Assembly (NCBI GenBank): GCA_020631135.1
Contig: JAHDHU010000008.1
Location: 1-63,110, forward strand
DNA length: 63,110 nucleotides
Direction of reading: 5' to 3'
Source: Saprospiraceae bacterium
GTDB taxonomy: Bacteria > Bacteroidota > Bacteroidia > Chitinophagales > Saprospiraceae
The notes under the pieces were generated by a model that was not told where the DNA came from, did not search any database, and worked only from the letters and a program-made list of their open reading frames with translations. Positions 53,773-63,055 of this stretch are shown piece by piece (the stretch's first letter is position 1; the number at the start of each line of letters is the position of its first letter). The position numbers and the translations under genes were made by a program.

Positions 53773-54929
53773 GCTAAGTTTTTTGTTAGTTTGGATTTTC
53801 TATATAAGTACACCATTCCTCCGATTCCGATAAACCAGAACAATATCGAGATGTATTGGGCCTGTGAATAATTCATGCTCAAAATTTCGTACTTATCATT
53901 TACACGAACAAACTCAATCAAAAATCTCATAATTCCGTACAGTAAAAAATATAAGAAGAATAAGAATCCTGGAATATCAACCCTTTTTCTTAAAAACCAA
54001 AGGATGGCGAAAATGATCGCCAACATACTCACTTCGTAAATAGGAGTTGGCCAAGCACCTGGAATTAGTTCCCAACAATAAGTGTAATCACAATCAGGCA
54101 TTTTTACTCCTTGTTTAGAAACATTGTTCGGGTAACTGTATGACCAAGCCCAGTCAGGCAGAAAAAACCAATCTGGAACTGGCAAGTCATTAATTTTCCC
54201 CCAGTCACCATCTCCAGAAAACTGACAACCTAATCTACCTACAGCATAACCTGTAATGATAGCGGGTGCTGCAGCATCAGCTATGTGGGCAAAGGGCATT
54301 CCTAGTTTACGAGTATACCACGCCACCGCGAAGGCAGCAACGATAAATCCACCTAGGACATTTAAACCACTCCCGGAGAAAAACACGCCAGCAGGATCTT
54401 CAAAAAATGCTGGCAGATTTTCTAAGACCGAAAATGTTTTTGCCCCAATGATTCCAAATATCGCCGCGACAGTAAGTATGTCACCAAGCTTATTGTGCGG
54501 CATAATATTATAAGGCTCAGTTGGCACTTGCTCATTTCGAGATTGATAATACAAAAGGGCACCAAAAGCAGCTCCCACAATAATTCCCAATAGAATATTT
54601 CCGCCGGCAGAAAATAGAATAGAAGCTGGATCTGCTTTAAAGGCATCAAAATTTTGAATAACGAAAGGTACTTTGTACCCCAAAAAGGCGGCTATTAGTC
54701 CATTAATTATCACCTCTTTCAATCTAGAATTTCCTTTTTTATTAGGAACGACTTTAATTGGCGACAATTTACCTTCTCTTTCTTTTCTTCTTAGCTCTCT
54801 GTTTAAGATATATCCTGAAGCGATAAACGCACAAAACAGAAAAAATCCAAAGGTTTTAAAAACGGCCGTCCAGTTATCGGGCTCGGTACCAAAAACATCA
54901 TGAAAGAAATAAGAAAAGTCTGGGTACAT
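53769..54929 (-). CDS. lgt: Prolipoprotein diacylglyceryl transferase
   Basis: Attaches diacylglycerol from phosphatidylglycerol to the lipobox Cys of prolipoproteins at the inner membrane. 386 residues and about nine membrane helices; catalytic-region motifs AVGRLGCQFSGDGDWG (G-R-x-G-N/C), LGGFIVAAFAVAWYTRKLG, and FLIEFVRVNDKYE. It carries an insertion around YPNNVSKQGVKMPDCDYTYCWELIPGAWPTPIYE and extra N-terminal helices compared with the Escherichia coli enzyme. It serves the several lipoproteins encoded nearby. Confidence 0.94.
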   Translation of the reverse strand: MYPDFSYFFHDVFGTEPDNWTAVFKTFGFFLFCAFIASGYILNRELRRKEREGKLSPIKVVPNKKGNSRLKEVIINGLIAAFLGYKVPFVIQNFDAFKADPASILFSAGGNILLGIIVGAAFGALLYYQSRNEQVPTEPYNIMPHNKLGDILTVAAIFGIIGAKTFSVLENLPAFFEDPAGVFFSGSGLNVLGGFIVAAFAVAWYTRKLGMPFAHIADAAAPAIITGYAVGRLGCQFSGDGDWGKINDLPVPDWFFLPDWAWSYSYPNNVSKQGVKMPDCDYTYCWELIPGAWPTPIYEVSMLAIIFAILWFLRKRVDIPGFLFFLYFLLYGIMRFLIEFVRVNDKYEILSMNYSQAQYISILFWFIGIGGMVYLYRKSKLTKNLA

Positions 54930-55049
54930 GAATCAATATTCTATTGACGAAAGTAAGATAATTATCCAGGCTTTTTGATTATTAGCAGACTCCGAATAAT
55001 AATTCATGCTTCTAAATTGTTAATATTACACTTTTAATTATTGCATCAT

Positions 55050-55622
55050 ATGAGAGCGGTTTTATTGGTTTTAATGTTAATGATCTTGGGTGAAGAGGCT
55101 TTGACTCAAAGTGGAGGTTTGAGATTATATGCCGGTGTATCAAACGCAAAAAATAGAATTTTGGCTATTACTCCTAACGGCACAAGTCATTCTGGTTTTC
55201 ATTTTGGTGGAGATGGTAGGTTAAATAGTGGAAGAATGTTTTTTATTGTTGGAGGCAGATACACAAAATTAGACTTGATTGCTACCGACGAAGCCAACTA
55301 TTTTGGACCTGTGACTAACCATTCGATCTTGAGTGGAAGGGTAGGAATTGGGTGGCACTTGATTCAATTTTCAGAAGAATTTAGCATTCGCGGAAAAGTG
55401 CTAGGCCAGCTAGATTCCAACATAAGTTATGATGACGATTTACTATTAGCTCCTTACGACAGTTTAGTTGATGCTTCAGCAGGCGCTACGTTGGGTTTGG
55501 GTGTACAATTCAAATTTTTGACATTCGATCTAGAATATGAATACGGACTGGTAAATCAATATAGTCAGCAGAAAGAAACAAAGGTTGATGTGATAAGTGC
55601 TTCTCTGGGCTTTTTCTTTTAA
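55050..55622 (+). CDS. Small outer-membrane beta-barrel-like protein
   Basis: About 190 residues from ATG 55050 (in-frame TTG at 55041 is less likely). A signal peptide (ending ALTQ) is followed by alternating beta strands with Gly and aromatic residues (GLRLYAGVSNAK, FIVGGRYTKLDL, SGRVGIGWHLIQF, FDLEYEYGLVN) and a C-terminal ISASLGFFF ending in Phe, as in eight-stranded outer-membrane barrels. No specific function. Convergent with the next gene without a gap. Confidence 0.78.
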   Translation: MRAVLLVLMLMILGEEALTQSGGLRLYAGVSNAKNRILAITPNGTSHSGFHFGGDGRLNSGRMFFIVGGRYTKLDLIATDEANYFGPVTNHSILSGRVGIGWHLIQFSEEFSIRGKVLGQLDSNISYDDDLLLAPYDSLVDASAGATLGLGVQFKFLTFDLEYEYGLVNQYSQQKETKVDVISASLGFFF

Positions 55623-56075
55623 TTATTGAAAAAGCTCATCAAGCATGGCTTCCTTCGTGTCTAAGTTATAAGACAAAAGACATTCATTACTATTGCCATC
55701 ATACATAATACTGATACAATTTCCATTTGCACCTGCGGTATTTTCATGGTCTTTGTTTAAAATACAATGTCCAAGTTCGTGAAAAACAACAAATTCCTTT
55801 TGAAGATCATCAGCTTCTAACCAATAAGCTCTATCAATGTGAATTTGATTGGGATCACTTAAACCTCTAACACACTGTCCCAGAATACCTGGCGTAATGA
55901 TTTCTACAAGATGGATTTCTATGTTGGCAATTTCATTGATATAAGTTTGACCTCTTTCATTTGCCTCTGCTTCAAATCGATCGACATACTGATCTAATTC
56001 GGTCGAATCAAAACCGTCATTTCCGCAAGAAAGGGCTACAAACAGCATGAGAAAAGCGAGATATTTAAATTTCAT
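55623..56075 (-). CDS. Minimal metzincin-like zinc metalloprotease lipoprotein
   Basis: 150 residues: lipobox VALSC (Cys 17), then an alpha/beta domain with the zinc motif FHELGHCILNKDH (HExxHxxxxxH form, about 98-111) and a downstream Met-turn-like CISIMYDG. Four cysteines probably form disulfides. A compact membrane-anchored peptidase; substrate unknown. Confidence 0.85.
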   Translation of the reverse strand: MKFKYLAFLMLFVALSCGNDGFDSTELDQYVDRFEAEANERGQTYINEIANIEIHLVEIITPGILGQCVRGLSDPNQIHIDRAYWLEADDLQKEFVVFHELGHCILNKDHENTAGANGNCISIMYDGNSNECLLSYNLDTKEAMLDELFQ

Positions 56076-56220
56076 TTTGAGACATTTTGTAAGTCGACGA
56101 TTACTGGGATATCATTTTATTTATAAAAATAAACGTTTGTACCCATTGTGCTTATTGTTTCAATAATCAAACCACAGTAGTGTCCATATTGTTCCAAAAT
56201 TGGAGTAGGGAATTATTTTC

Positions 56221-56252
56221 TTTGTAAAATCACTTATTTAGAAGTATATTTG
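56221..56252 (+). promoter_or_regulatory. Promoter of the rimP-nusA-infB operon
   Basis: TTTG (56221-56224), a 20-base spacer, TATATTTG (56245-56252): a very good Bacteroidota promoter. Initiation is expected about 56259. The rest of the 56076-56220 gap shows nothing clear. Confidence 0.75.
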
Positions 56253-56269
56253 CAGCAGATTTCGGAAAG

Positions 56270-56296
56270 GAGGGAACGATTAGTTCCCTCTTTTTT
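56270..56296 (+). terminator. Leader terminator/attenuator upstream of rimP
   Basis: Hairpin GAGGGAAC-GATTA-GTTCCCTC followed by six T, placed only about 11 bases after the presumed start point and before the rimP start (56309). As an intrinsic terminator between promoter and first gene it would have to be read through for the operon to be expressed, as in NusA-dependent attenuation. Confidence 0.7.
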
Positions 56297-56308
56297 ATTC
56301 TAGCCTAT

Positions 56309-56782
56309 TTGAAATTGCAGAGTAATAAAATAAACCGATACGTAGATGACTGTTTGGAAGTAAACGGTTGGGTCGATTGCTTTATCGTCGAGGTAATTCA
56401 TAGCCCTTCGGGTAAAATTGAAATATATCTTGATAGTGATACTTCTATTACCTACGAGATTTGCCGCAAGGTCAGTCGATATGTAGAAAGCATTATCGAT
56501 GAAAGCAAAGAGTTTGGTGAAAAATATGTCCTGGAGGTTTCATCACCTGGCTTATCAAGACCGTTGAAGTTTTTTAGACAGTACAAAAAAAATGTAGGCA
56601 GGAAAGTTGTTGTTAAAACAGCTGAAAAAACTTTCAAAGGTATCTTGAAAGAAGCAAAGGAAAAATTTATTGTTGTGGAGGAAACAAAATCTAAGAAAGG
56701 TTCTAAAAAGAAAAAAGAAATTAAAGAACATACAATTGAGATGACAAATATTATGGAAACTAAAATTGCAGTAAGCTTTTAA
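56309..56782 (+). CDS. rimP: Ribosome maturation factor RimP
   Basis: 157 residues needed for 30S subunit maturation. Family patterns: IEIYLDSDTSITYEICRKVSRYVESIID, KYVLEVSSPGLSRPLKFFRQYKKNVGRKVVVKT. TTG at 56309 is the likely start (another TTG two codons later is possible). Lysine-rich near the C-terminus (KSKKGSKKKKEIKEH). First gene of the rimP-nusA-infB operon. Confidence 0.94.
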   Translation: MKLQSNKINRYVDDCLEVNGWVDCFIVEVIHSPSGKIEIYLDSDTSITYEICRKVSRYVESIIDESKEFGEKYVLEVSSPGLSRPLKFFRQYKKNVGRKVVVKTAEKTFKGILKEAKEKFIVVEETKSKKGSKKKKEIKEHTIEMTNIMETKIAVSF

Positions 56783-56794
56783 AATCGATTAATT

Positions 56795-58036
56795 ATGAAT
56801 TTAGTTGATTCATTCTCGGAGTTTAAAGCGGGAAAAAATATAGATAGACCTACAATGGTCAGGGTTTTAGAAGACGTATTTAGAACCTTAATAAGAAAAA
56901 AATATGGAGACGATGACAATTTTGATGTAATCGTAAATACTCAAAATGGTGATTTAGAAATGTGGAGGGTGAGAGAAATTGTTTCCGATGGAGAGGTTAC
57001 TGATGAAAGATCACAAATATCTGAATCTGAAGCGCAAGCAATAGAAGCAGATTATGAAGTAGGTGAAGAATGTTATGAGCAGTTGACTTTGGAAGAATTT
57101 GGTCGGAGAGCAATTATGGCTGCAAGACAAACCTTAATTTCTCGAATTATGGAGTTAGAGAAAGATGAGGTTTACAAAAGATACATGGACAGAGTGGGAG
57201 ATATCGTACTTGGAGAAGTTCATCAGATTTTGAAAAGAGAGATTTTGGTGTTAGATGATGCTACCGGAAACGAATTAATCTTACCAAGAAACGAAGCCAT
57301 CCGAGCAGATTTTTTTAGAAAAGGTGATATGGTTAAAGGTGTTATCAAGAGGGTGGAAATGAGAAACAATAACCCAGCTGTCATTATTTCAAGAACAGAC
57401 AGTATGTTTCTTGAAAAACTGATGGAACAAGAAGTTCCGGAGATTGAAGATGGCTTGATTACGATAAAGAAAATAGAAAGGATTCCTGGCGAAAGAGCAA
57501 AAGTGGCTGTTGAATCTTATGATGACAGAATCGATCCTGTTGGGGCTTGTGTTGGTATGAAAGGGTCGAGAATTCACGGAATAGTTCGTGAATTGAAAAA
57601 TGAGAATATTGATATTGTAAACTATACCAATAACAACACCTTATTCATTCAAAGATCTTTAACACCAGCCAAGGTTTCAAGTATATCATTGGATGATGAA
57701 AAAATGAAAGCTTCTGTGTTTTTACAACCAGATCAAGTTTCATTGGCCATTGGTAAAGGTGGATCCAATATTAAATTGGCAAGTAGATTGACGGGTTACG
57801 AAATAGATGTTTACAGAGAAAATGATGATCTCGAATTAGAAGATATAGATCTAGACGAGTTTAATGATGAAATTGAAGATTGGATCATTGACGAACTTAA
57901 AAATATCGGTTGTGATACTGCAAGAAGTGTTCTCGCATTAAGTCGTACCGAATTAGTTAGAAGATCCGATTTGGAAGAAGAAACGATCGATGATGTTTTA
58001 AAAATCTTAAAAGCAGAATTCGAAGAAGAAGAATAA
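56795..58036 (+). CDS. nusA: Transcription termination/antitermination factor NusA
   Basis: 413 residues: N-terminal RNA-polymerase-binding domain (1-125), S1 domain ([21 protein letters not shown]), two KH domains ([71 protein letters not shown]) and a short C-terminal helical region ending in an acidic stretch. Modulates pausing and termination and may regulate its own operon through the leader hairpin. Confidence 0.96.
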   Translation: MNLVDSFSEFKAGKNIDRPTMVRVLEDVFRTLIRKKYGDDDNFDVIVNTQNGDLEMWRVREIVSDGEVTDERSQISESEAQAIEADYEVGEECYEQLTLEEFGRRAIMAARQTLISRIMELEKDEVYKRYMDRVGDIVLGEVHQILKREILVLDDATGNELILPRNEAIRADFFRKGDMVKGVIKRVEMRNNNPAVIISRTDSMFLEKLMEQEVPEIEDGLITIKKIERIPGERAKVAVESYDDRIDPVGACVGMKGSRIHGIVRELKNENIDIVNYTNNNTLFIQRSLTPAKVSSISLDDEKMKASVFLQPDQVSLAIGKGGSNIKLASRLTGYEIDVYRENDDLELEDIDLDEFNDEIEDWIIDELKNIGCDTARSVLALSRTELVRRSDLEEETIDDVLKILKAEFEEEE

Positions 58037-58050
58037 TAAGAAAACTTTTT

Positions 58051-60699
58051 ATGGCAGGTAGACTGGTCAAAATAGCGAAAGAACTTAACGTTGGTACATC
58101 CACAATTGTCGACTTCTTGTCGCAAAATGGATTTGAGATCGAAAACAAACCGACCTCAAAAATTACTGACGAAATGCATAATGCACTCCTAAAGGAGTTT
58201 AGCAATTCTATGGCTGTTAAAGAAAAAGCAGATCAGATAGTAATCGGAGATCAAAGAAAAGCTGAAAAGCCGGAACCTGTGGTACCGAAGATTCCAAAAC
58301 CTGAGCCTGTTGTGGAAAAGAAGCCAGAACCTGTAGAAGTTAAGAAGCCGGAAGAAAAGAAACCAGAAGTAATAGAGGCAAAATCAAAAGTGACTGGTCC
58401 AAAGGTTATTGGAAAAATAGACTTAGATAAACCTAAAAAACCTAAAGCCCCCAAAAAGGAAGTTAAAGAAGTTAAAGAGGTTAAGGAAGTTAAACCTGAA
58501 CCTGCTCCTAAAGAAGAAGTTCCAGAACAAGAAATGGTCAGGGCCAAAACACCTCAACTTCAAGGATTGAAAGTTTTAGGGAAAATTGATAAATCTAAGC
58601 TGGATAAAATCAATAAAAAACCCGAAAAAGCAGAAAAACCAAAACGTCAAGTTGGTAAACCAGGAGAGGGAAGAAAGAGAAAACGAACAAGAAAAAAAGT
58701 TACTGCGCAAAATTACCCTAAAAACAAACAAGGAGGCAATCGAGGCTCCAGGTCTGCAGGTGGAGAGGTTAAAGAAGTTTCGAAAAAAGAAATCGAAGAT
58801 AAAATCAAAGCAACTATGGCCAGGATGGCCGGTGGTGGTAAGAAGAGAAGACAAAAAATTAGAAGAGATAACAGAGAAGATAAGAGAGAGAAAGAGGAGA
58901 TTAAAAAAATGGAGAATGTCGAAACGACGCTCCGAGTTACAGAGTTTATCTCCGTTCAAGAATTTGCTAACCTCTTGAATGTCTCAGTCACCGAAGTCAT
59001 TACAACTTGTATGAACTTAGGTGTTATCGTTTCGATAAACCAAAGACTTGATGCCGAAATTATCGAATTGGTCGCAAGTGAGTTTAATACTGAAGTTACC
59101 TTCATTTCTGCTGAAGACGAAGAAGACGAAGTAGAAGAAATAATAGATGATCCAAAAGACCTATCTCCTCGCGCTCCAATAGTCACTGTTATGGGTCATG
59201 TCGATCACGGTAAAACATCTCTATTGGATTTTATCCGTAACGAATCAGTAGCAGACGGTGAGGCTGGTGGAATCACTCAGCACATCGGAGCCTACGAAGT
59301 ATTGGTAGGAGAAGAAAAGAAAAAAATCACTTTCCTCGATACTCCAGGTCACGAAGCATTTACAGCGATGAGGGCAAGAGGGGCCAAAGTAACCGATGTT
59401 GCAATTATTATTATCGCAGCTGATGACAAAATCATGCCGCAAACCAAAGAGGCGATAAGTCACGCTCAAGCGGCTGGAGTACCAATGGTTTTTGCGATCA
59501 ATAAAATTGATAAAGACGGGGCATCCCCAGAAAGAATTAAGCAAGAACTTTCTTCAATGAATTTATTAATTGAAGAATGGGGCGGAACTTTCCAATCACA
59601 AGATATTTCTGCAAAAGCAGGTACCAACATAGATCAACTTTTAGAAAAAATAATTCTCGAAGCTGAAGTGTTGGAACTAAAAGCCAATTCTTCGAGACAA
59701 GCTCTAGGTACCATTTTAGAGGCTTCTTTGGATAAAGGAAAAGGTTATGTCACCAATATTTTGGTTCAAAACGGAACCCTTAAAATAGGTGATGCAATAG
59801 TAGCAGGTTCTCACAGCGGTAAAATAAAAGCCATGTTTAACGAACATGGAAAACGTGTAAAAGAGGCAGGACCATCTTCTCCAGTTTCTATTCTAGGTTT
59901 AAGTGGAGCACCTCAAGCAGGTGAAACATTTAAAGTGATGGATTCTGAACAAGAAGCCCGACAACTTGCTGCGAAGAGAAATCAAATAGAAAGAGAACAA
60001 TCCAACAGAGCCTCTAAGCGAATTAGTTTAGATGAAATCGGACGTAGATTGGCGCTTGGTACGTTTAAGGAACTTAACTTAATCGTAAAAGGTGATGTGG
60101 ATGGTTCGATCGAAGCCCTTTCGGATTCATTGATCAAACTATCTATTGATTCTGTTCAAGTAAATGTAATTCATAAAGCCGTTGGACCGATTGCAGAATC
60201 GGATGTTTTATTGGCTTCTGCTTCTGATGCCATTATAGTAGGATTCCAGGTAAGACCTTCTTCCATTGCTAGACAATTGGCCGAAAAAGAAGGTGTTCAG
60301 ATCAAGACCTATTCCATTATTTACGAAGCCATTGATGAAATTAAAATGGCGATCGAAGGAATGCTTGAACCAACCAAGGAAGAAAAAATTCAAGGTATGG
60401 TTGAGGTTAGAGAAACTTATAAAATCAGCCGTATTGGTACGATTGCGGGTTCTTTTGTTCAAGAAGGTATGATTACCAGAAAATCCTTGATCAGAATCAT
60501 TCGAAACGGAATTGTCATCTACCCTCAAAAAGAAGGAGCTATCGGAGAAATATCTTCTCTTAAACGATTTAAAGAGGATGCCAAAGAAGTCAAAAAAGGT
60601 TTGGAATGTGGTATTACCATCAAAAACTTTAATGACATTAAGATCGGTGATATGATCGAAGCCTACGAAATAGTCGAAGTTCAACAAACTCTGGACTAG
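58051..60699 (+). CDS. infB: Translation initiation factor IF-2
   Basis: 882 residues. N-terminal IF2-N module (1-50), a long low-complexity Lys/Glu/Pro region (about 60-280, including [13 protein letters not shown]), a second IF2-N (about 290-345), then the GTPase with G1 GHVDHGKT (about 382), G3 DTPGH and G4 NKID, and the C-terminal domains that bind initiator tRNA. Places fMet-tRNA on the 30S subunit. Follows nusA by 14 bases. Confidence 0.97.
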   Translation: MAGRLVKIAKELNVGTSTIVDFLSQNGFEIENKPTSKITDEMHNALLKEFSNSMAVKEKADQIVIGDQRKAEKPEPVVPKIPKPEPVVEKKPEPVEVKKPEEKKPEVIEAKSKVTGPKVIGKIDLDKPKKPKAPKKEVKEVKEVKEVKPEPAPKEEVPEQEMVRAKTPQLQGLKVLGKIDKSKLDKINKKPEKAEKPKRQVGKPGEGRKRKRTRKKVTAQNYPKNKQGGNRGSRSAGGEVKEVSKKEIEDKIKATMARMAGGGKKRRQKIRRDNREDKREKEEIKKMENVETTLRVTEFISVQEFANLLNVSVTEVITTCMNLGVIVSINQRLDAEIIELVASEFNTEVTFISAEDEEDEVEEIIDDPKDLSPRAPIVTVMGHVDHGKTSLLDFIRNESVADGEAGGITQHIGAYEVLVGEEKKKITFLDTPGHEAFTAMRARGAKVTDVAIIIIAADDKIMPQTKEAISHAQAAGVPMVFAINKIDKDGASPERIKQELSSMNLLIEEWGGTFQSQDISAKAGTNIDQLLEKIILEAEVLELKANSSRQALGTILEASLDKGKGYVTNILVQNGTLKIGDAIVAGSHSGKIKAMFNEHGKRVKEAGPSSPVSILGLSGAPQAGETFKVMDSEQEARQLAAKRNQIEREQSNRASKRISLDEIGRRLALGTFKELNLIVKGDVDGSIEALSDSLIKLSIDSVQVNVIHKAVGPIAESDVLLASASDAIIVGFQVRPSSIARQLAEKEGVQIKTYSIIYEAIDEIKMAIEGMLEPTKEEKIQGMVEVRETYKISRIGTIAGSFVQEGMITRKSLIRIIRNGIVIYPQKEGAIGEISSLKRFKEDAKEVKKGLECGITIKNFNDIKIGDMIEAYEIVEVQQTLD

Positions 60700-60704
60700 T
60701 ACCA

Positions 60705-61460
60705 ATGAAGGATGTAAAATCCTTTTTAGATCCGCTAGTAGAACAATACAATCAAAAAGATTTTATTCTTGATGACCCTATTGGTATACCTCATCGATAT
60801 ACCTTAAAACAAGACATTGAAATAACCGCTTTTTGGACGGCCATCTTAGCTTGGGGTCAGCGTAAAACAATTATAAATAAAGCAACAGAATTGTTTTCCC
60901 GAATGGGAAATACGCCTTATGATTTTATTCTAAACCATCAGGATCACGATTTAAAACAATTTGAATCTTTTAAGCACCGAACCTTTCAGGCAGACGACAC
61001 ATTATATTTTATCGATTTTTTAAAACGACATTATTCTAAATTTGATTCCTTAGAAGATGCCTTTATCGATTCTAACTCGACATCCGTCGAAAGCGGATTA
61101 AATTATTTTAGAAATTATTTCTTCGAGATACAAACTCACTTCAAACGTACCGAAAAGCATATATCTGCCCCGTTCAAAAAATCAACTTGTAAACGACTAA
61201 ACATGTTTCTTCGATGGATGGTTCGCAAAGACAATTGTGGTGTAGATTTTGGAATTTGGGAAAAAATCCATTCCAAAGATTTGATGATCCCTCTAGATGT
61301 GCACGTCGAACGTATGGCACGTCAATTAGGATTACTCAAAAGAAAGCAAAGAGACTGGCAAGCCGTTGTAGAACTAACCAATAATCTGAGAAAACTAGAT
61401 CCTAAAGATCCGGTAAAATATGATTTTGCCTTGTTTGGTTTTGGTGTAACCCAAAAATGA
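60705..61460 (+). CDS. TIGR02757 (DUF2400) family protein
   Basis: 251 residues; family features DDPIGIPHRYTLKQDIEITAFWTAILAWGQRKTIINKATELFSRM, CKRLNMFLRWMVRKDNCGVDFGIW, LMIPLDVHVERMARQLGLL, and the ending DPVKYDFALFGFGV. The helical fold with a DxH region recalls HhH-type DNA glycosylases, but activity is not established. Five bases after infB; convergent with the LRR gene two bases later. Confidence 0.88.
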   Translation: MKDVKSFLDPLVEQYNQKDFILDDPIGIPHRYTLKQDIEITAFWTAILAWGQRKTIINKATELFSRMGNTPYDFILNHQDHDLKQFESFKHRTFQADDTLYFIDFLKRHYSKFDSLEDAFIDSNSTSVESGLNYFRNYFFEIQTHFKRTEKHISAPFKKSTCKRLNMFLRWMVRKDNCGVDFGIWEKIHSKDLMIPLDVHVERMARQLGLLKRKQRDWQAVVELTNNLRKLDPKDPVKYDFALFGFGVTQK

Positions 61461-61462
61461 GT

Positions 61463-63028
61463 TTACTGCTTTACGACCCGCTTGAAATATCTCTTACCCT
61501 CAAAACTAATTTCCAAAAGATAAATACCTTTTGAAAATTTGGAAAACCCAATTTGATTGTCAGTGTGTTCAATGAAGCCCCTTAAAATCTCCTGCCCTCT
61601 AAAATTTAACAATCTATAATCTAATGATCTGGACATATGCTGATTCAAATACAACATCTCTTTAACGGGGTTTGGAAAAACTTCAATACCTATGATCTCG
61701 CTTAGTTCATCGAAAGTGGATAATTCTTCACAATTAAATTCGTCACAAGAATTAGTAAAAGAAGCATTTTGTACATGAAGAGGTTCAAATTTATCCCAAA
61801 GAATAGATGGTGCACATATTTGTTGAAGTGCAGTGTTTTCAACAAAAGCATAGATGTTGTCTCTATCTGACTCGATTTTTAGATAAGATAAACCTGGATT
61901 AAAACTAAAATCAAAATTAGCTAAATCACTATGACCTGATAAATTAACGCAAAAAATGTCATTATAACTGCATGTGATAGTGTTCAAAGCTGTTGAATAA
62001 ACAGAGTCTATGGAAGTGAGGTTATTATGGTCAGCGTAAAAATAAAGTAGTTCATTGTTATTATTTGCAATTAAGTTAGTGATAGAATTGTCAGAACAAT
62101 TAACTACCTGGATTCCTTCATTGGCAGTAAGATTCAATTCTTGAAGTGAGTTATTTTGGCATTCCAAAAATTTTAATGCAGGACAATTCTCAAGTTGTAA
62201 TTCTTGAAGATTGCTATAAGAACAAACCAATCTTTCAAGCAATGGATTATTTAAATTAATACTGTCCAAAGAATTGTATTGAGCCCATACATCGCTCAGA
62301 TTAGAATTGTTAGAAAGGTTTAAATATTCCAGCTGATTATTTTCGCAATCTAAGTGAACTAAACTCGTACAACTACTAAGATCTAAATCGACTAAATAAT
62401 TATCGCCGCATCTAATAGTATGCAGAGATGGATTAGCACTAATATCTAGACTTTGGAGTTCATTTTCCCAACAATATAGATTTCTCAGTTCTTGACATTT
62501 GCTAACATCTAAAATTGTGATTTGATTTTTTAGGCAGTACAAATCGATCAAAGATGAATTGCTACTCAAATCAATCGCAACGAGATCATTAAAAGAACAA
62601 TGTAATTGTTCCAACTTTGAACAGTTGCTGATATTTAAGGAGTTAAGATCATTAAACCTACAATCGACTATTTTGACATTGACATTGCTACTCAAATCCA
62701 AATGGTCTATGTTGTTCCCGTCAACATCTAGAATTTCGAGTAAAACATTAGAACTTAAATCTATTGTTTCGAGATCATTGTGAAGACAATGAAGTTTTTT
62801 GATATTAACAAATGATTCTATTCCTGTTAGTTGGCTGATTTCATATAGGGATACATCTAATGAATCCACTTCTTCAGCCTCACTAACCTGAATAACACCA
62901 TCTCCGTTTGTATCCACGCCTTCTTCAATCAACGCTTGGAAAAAATTAGCATCAGGAATATTCACATTCTGCGTATGCAAAACGCCGAAAGAAAAACTAA
63001 ATAATAACAGTAATATTGTTCTCTTAAT
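61463..63028 (-). CDS. Secreted leucine-rich-repeat protein with T9SS domain, apparent AUU start
   Basis: An EF-hand-like loop (DTNGDGVIQVSEAEEVDSLDVS) opens the mature protein, followed by about fifteen LRR units of about 21 residues with consensus L-x-x-LDLSxNxxLxxLxCxxN, and a type-A T9SS sorting domain at the C-terminus (about 435 to end: IEVFPNPVKEMLYLNQ). The first standard start, TTG 62980, leaves only MHTQ before the mature part. Upstream in frame lies KRTILLLLFSFSFGVLHTQ, a perfect signal peptide, reachable only from ATT at 63028 (ATT-AAG, Met-Lys); an in-frame TAG precedes it and there is no ATG, GTG or TTG. Predicted surface adhesin (521 residues). Confidence 0.87.
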   Translation of the reverse strand: MKRTILLLLFSFSFGVLHTQNVNIPDANFFQALIEEGVDTNGDGVIQVSEAEEVDSLDVSLYEISQLTGIESFVNIKKLHCLHNDLETIDLSSNVLLEILDVDGNNIDHLDLSSNVNVKIVDCRFNDLNSLNISNCSKLEQLHCSFNDLVAIDLSSNSSLIDLYCLKNQITILDVSKCQELRNLYCWENELQSLDISANPSLHTIRCGDNYLVDLDLSSCTSLVHLDCENNQLEYLNLSNNSNLSDVWAQYNSLDSINLNNPLLERLVCSYSNLQELQLENCPALKFLECQNNSLQELNLTANEGIQVVNCSDNSITNLIANNNNELLYFYADHNNLTSIDSVYSTALNTITCSYNDIFCVNLSGHSDLANFDFSFNPGLSYLKIESDRDNIYAFVENTALQQICAPSILWDKFEPLHVQNASFTNSCDEFNCEELSTFDELSEIIGIEVFPNPVKEMLYLNQHMSRSLDYRLLNFRGQEILRGFIEHTDNQIGFSKFSKGIYLLEISFEGKRYFKRVVKQ

Positions 63029-63055
63029 GTAGCAGTGTTTTAGATTCTAAAAATT

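Noticed and set aside
58251-58547. 98-codon Ser/Gly/Phe-rich minus-strand frame
   Set aside because: Low-complexity mirror of the Lys/Glu/Pro-rich linker of IF-2; composition is an artefact of the opposite strand.
58576-58978. Frames of about 130 codons on both strands within infB
   Set aside because: Shadows of the biased linker codons; the infB frame is clearly the conserved one.
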